In this document: positions 6,331-6,855 of the stretch, in pieces
Position numbering within the stretch: the stretch's first letter is position 1
Layout of the letters: every line of letters starts with the position of its first letter
Assembly: GCA_947628725.1 (NCBI GenBank)
Contig: CANRAQ010000047.1
Location: forward strand, 1 to 6,855
Direction of reading: 5' to 3'
From: an uncultured Bacilli bacterium
GTDB taxonomy: Bacteria; Bacillota_I; Bacilli_A; RF39; UBA660
Length of the DNA: 6,855 nt
Made by a program: the position numbers and the translations under genes
Notes under the pieces: model-generated
Databases searched by the model: none
Told to the model about the DNA's origin: nothing
What the model saw: only the letters and a program-made list of their open reading frames with translations

Positions 6331-6359
6331 TTTACGAAATATCGTATTAGTGTTATAAT
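6331..6359 (+). promoter_or_regulatory. Promoter of the prepilin gene with a palindrome in its spacer
   Basis: TTTACG (6331-6336) and a perfect TATAAT (6354-6359) are 17 bp apart, and TGT precedes the -10, giving an extended -10. Transcription would start near 6366. Inside it, TACGA (6333-6337) and TCGTA (6342-6346) form an inverted repeat around AATA that overlaps the -35 and the first part of the spacer. This is a classic position for a repressor operator. As a terminator for mutL it would be weak, because the stem is 5 bp and no U-run follows. Confidence 0.7.
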
Positions 6360-6385
6360 TATTTATAGATAATAGGTGATTAGGT

Positions 6386-6855
6386 ATGAATAAAAAAGGG
6401 TTTACATTAATGGAAATGTTAGGTGTAATAATAATATTATCACTTTTAATGGTTTTAGTGTTTCCAAATATAGTAAATTCTGTTAGAAATTCAACAGATA
6501 AAACAAATAAAGTTACAGAAGATTTAGTATCAACTGCACTTGATTTATATATGAGTGATAATGGCTATGAAATAAATAGTTTATATTTTTGTATACCATT
6601 ACAACAATTAATAGGTGAAGGGTATCTAAAAAAACCAATAAAATACGATGATTTAGATGATATATCATCTGTTAAAAGTGTTTTAAGATTTAAAAATAAT
6701 ATTAGTTTAGTAGATAATGATAAATGTTTAAGCACTATTTTAATGAATTATGATGAAGATAATGTATTTATAGATCCTGCTGGTAACCTTAGATTTAGAG
6801 GTAAAAATCCAAATAATTATGTAACATTCAATAATGAAACATGGAGAATAATAGG
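6386..6855 (+). CDS. Type IV prepilin-like protein, C-terminus cut by window edge
   Basis: 156 residues are visible. The N-terminus MNKKGFTLMEMLGVIIIL is a class III prepilin leader: two lysines, cleavage expected between G5 and F6, glutamate at +5 (E10), then a hydrophobic helix to about residue 26 ending in FPNI. A prepilin peptidase (PilD/ComC type) would cut it before assembly into a type IV pilus, Com pseudopilus or similar fibre. The rest is not ComGC-like: it has C69 and C114 and ends in FRGKNPNNYVTFNNETWRII (137-156). From memory, PNNYVxFNxExWRIIG resembles a motif recurring in surface and pilin-like proteins of uncultured gut Bacillota; I cannot verify this here. The ribosome-binding site AGGTGAT (6374-6380) is 5 nt before ATG 6386. 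It lies 69 nt after mutL and has its own promoter. Confidence 0.88.
   Translation, partial: MNKKGFTLMEMLGVIIILSLLMVLVFPNIVNSVRNSTDKTNKVTEDLVSTALDLYMSDNGYEINSLYFCIPLQQLIGEGYLKKPIKYDDLDDISSVKSVLRFKNNISLVDNDKCLSTILMNYDEDNVFIDPAGNLRFRGKNPNNYVTFNNETWRII

Noticed and set aside
6333..6346. Terminator for mutL
   Set aside because: The stem is only 5 bp and no run of Ts follows; its place across the promoter -35 and spacer fits an operator better.
1..6855. CRISPR arrays, tRNA or rRNA genes, insertion sequences
   Set aside because: No regularly spaced repeats, no structured RNA gene and no transposase or terminal repeats were seen.

Overview
The window comes from a very AT-rich genome (roughly a quarter G+C by eye). 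It has strong Shine-Dalgarno sites, consensus sigma-70/sigma-A type promoters, AGA-dominated arginine codons and a Bacillota-style gene set (sufC-sufD-sufS, mutL, a class III type IV prepilin). This suggests a low-GC Bacillota, possibly an uncultured gut Bacilli lineage of the RF39 kind. That placement is inference. Every tryptophan codon I found in the recognised genes is TGG and sufD ends on TGA, so the standard bacterial code fits better than the Mycoplasma code.

Layout from left to right. (1) Positions 1-359, minus strand: the N-terminal part of a HIT-family nucleotide hydrolase, running off the left edge. (2) Positions 360-551: a divergent control region with a HIT promoter, a U-tailed hairpin, a small inverted repeat and a near-consensus promoter for the suf operon. 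(3) Positions 552-3332, plus strand: a compact sufC-sufD-sufS operon for Fe-S cluster assembly. sufC and sufD overlap by 8 nt, and sufD and sufS are 2 nt apart. No sufU or sufB follows. SufD is unusually short, and SufS has Gln where the B. subtilis enzyme has the His that docks SufU. (4) Positions 3331-3352: one hairpin that contains the end of both convergent genes and can serve as terminator for both. (5) Positions 3339-4472, minus strand: a 377-residue unrecognised protein with a C-terminal coiled coil and its own very good promoter. (6) Positions 4473-4576: a tight divergent promoter region. (7) Positions 4577-6316: mutL, the mismatch-repair ATPase/endonuclease, without mutS beside it. 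(8) Positions 6317-6385: an extended -10 promoter with a palindrome in its spacer. (9) Positions 6386-6855: the start of a type IV prepilin-like protein, cut by the right edge just after a WRII motif.

The suf genes are the only operon that clearly works together. SufS would release sulfur from cysteine, and SufC plus the SufB/D-family protein would form the ATP-driven scaffold. The missing sufU and sufB, the shortened scaffold protein and the changed SufS residue together hint at a reduced or rearranged SUF system. That is the most interesting hypothesis in the window. The other genes look like single-gene units, most with a promoter placed so close to the start codon that the 5' leader would be only about 10-20 nt.
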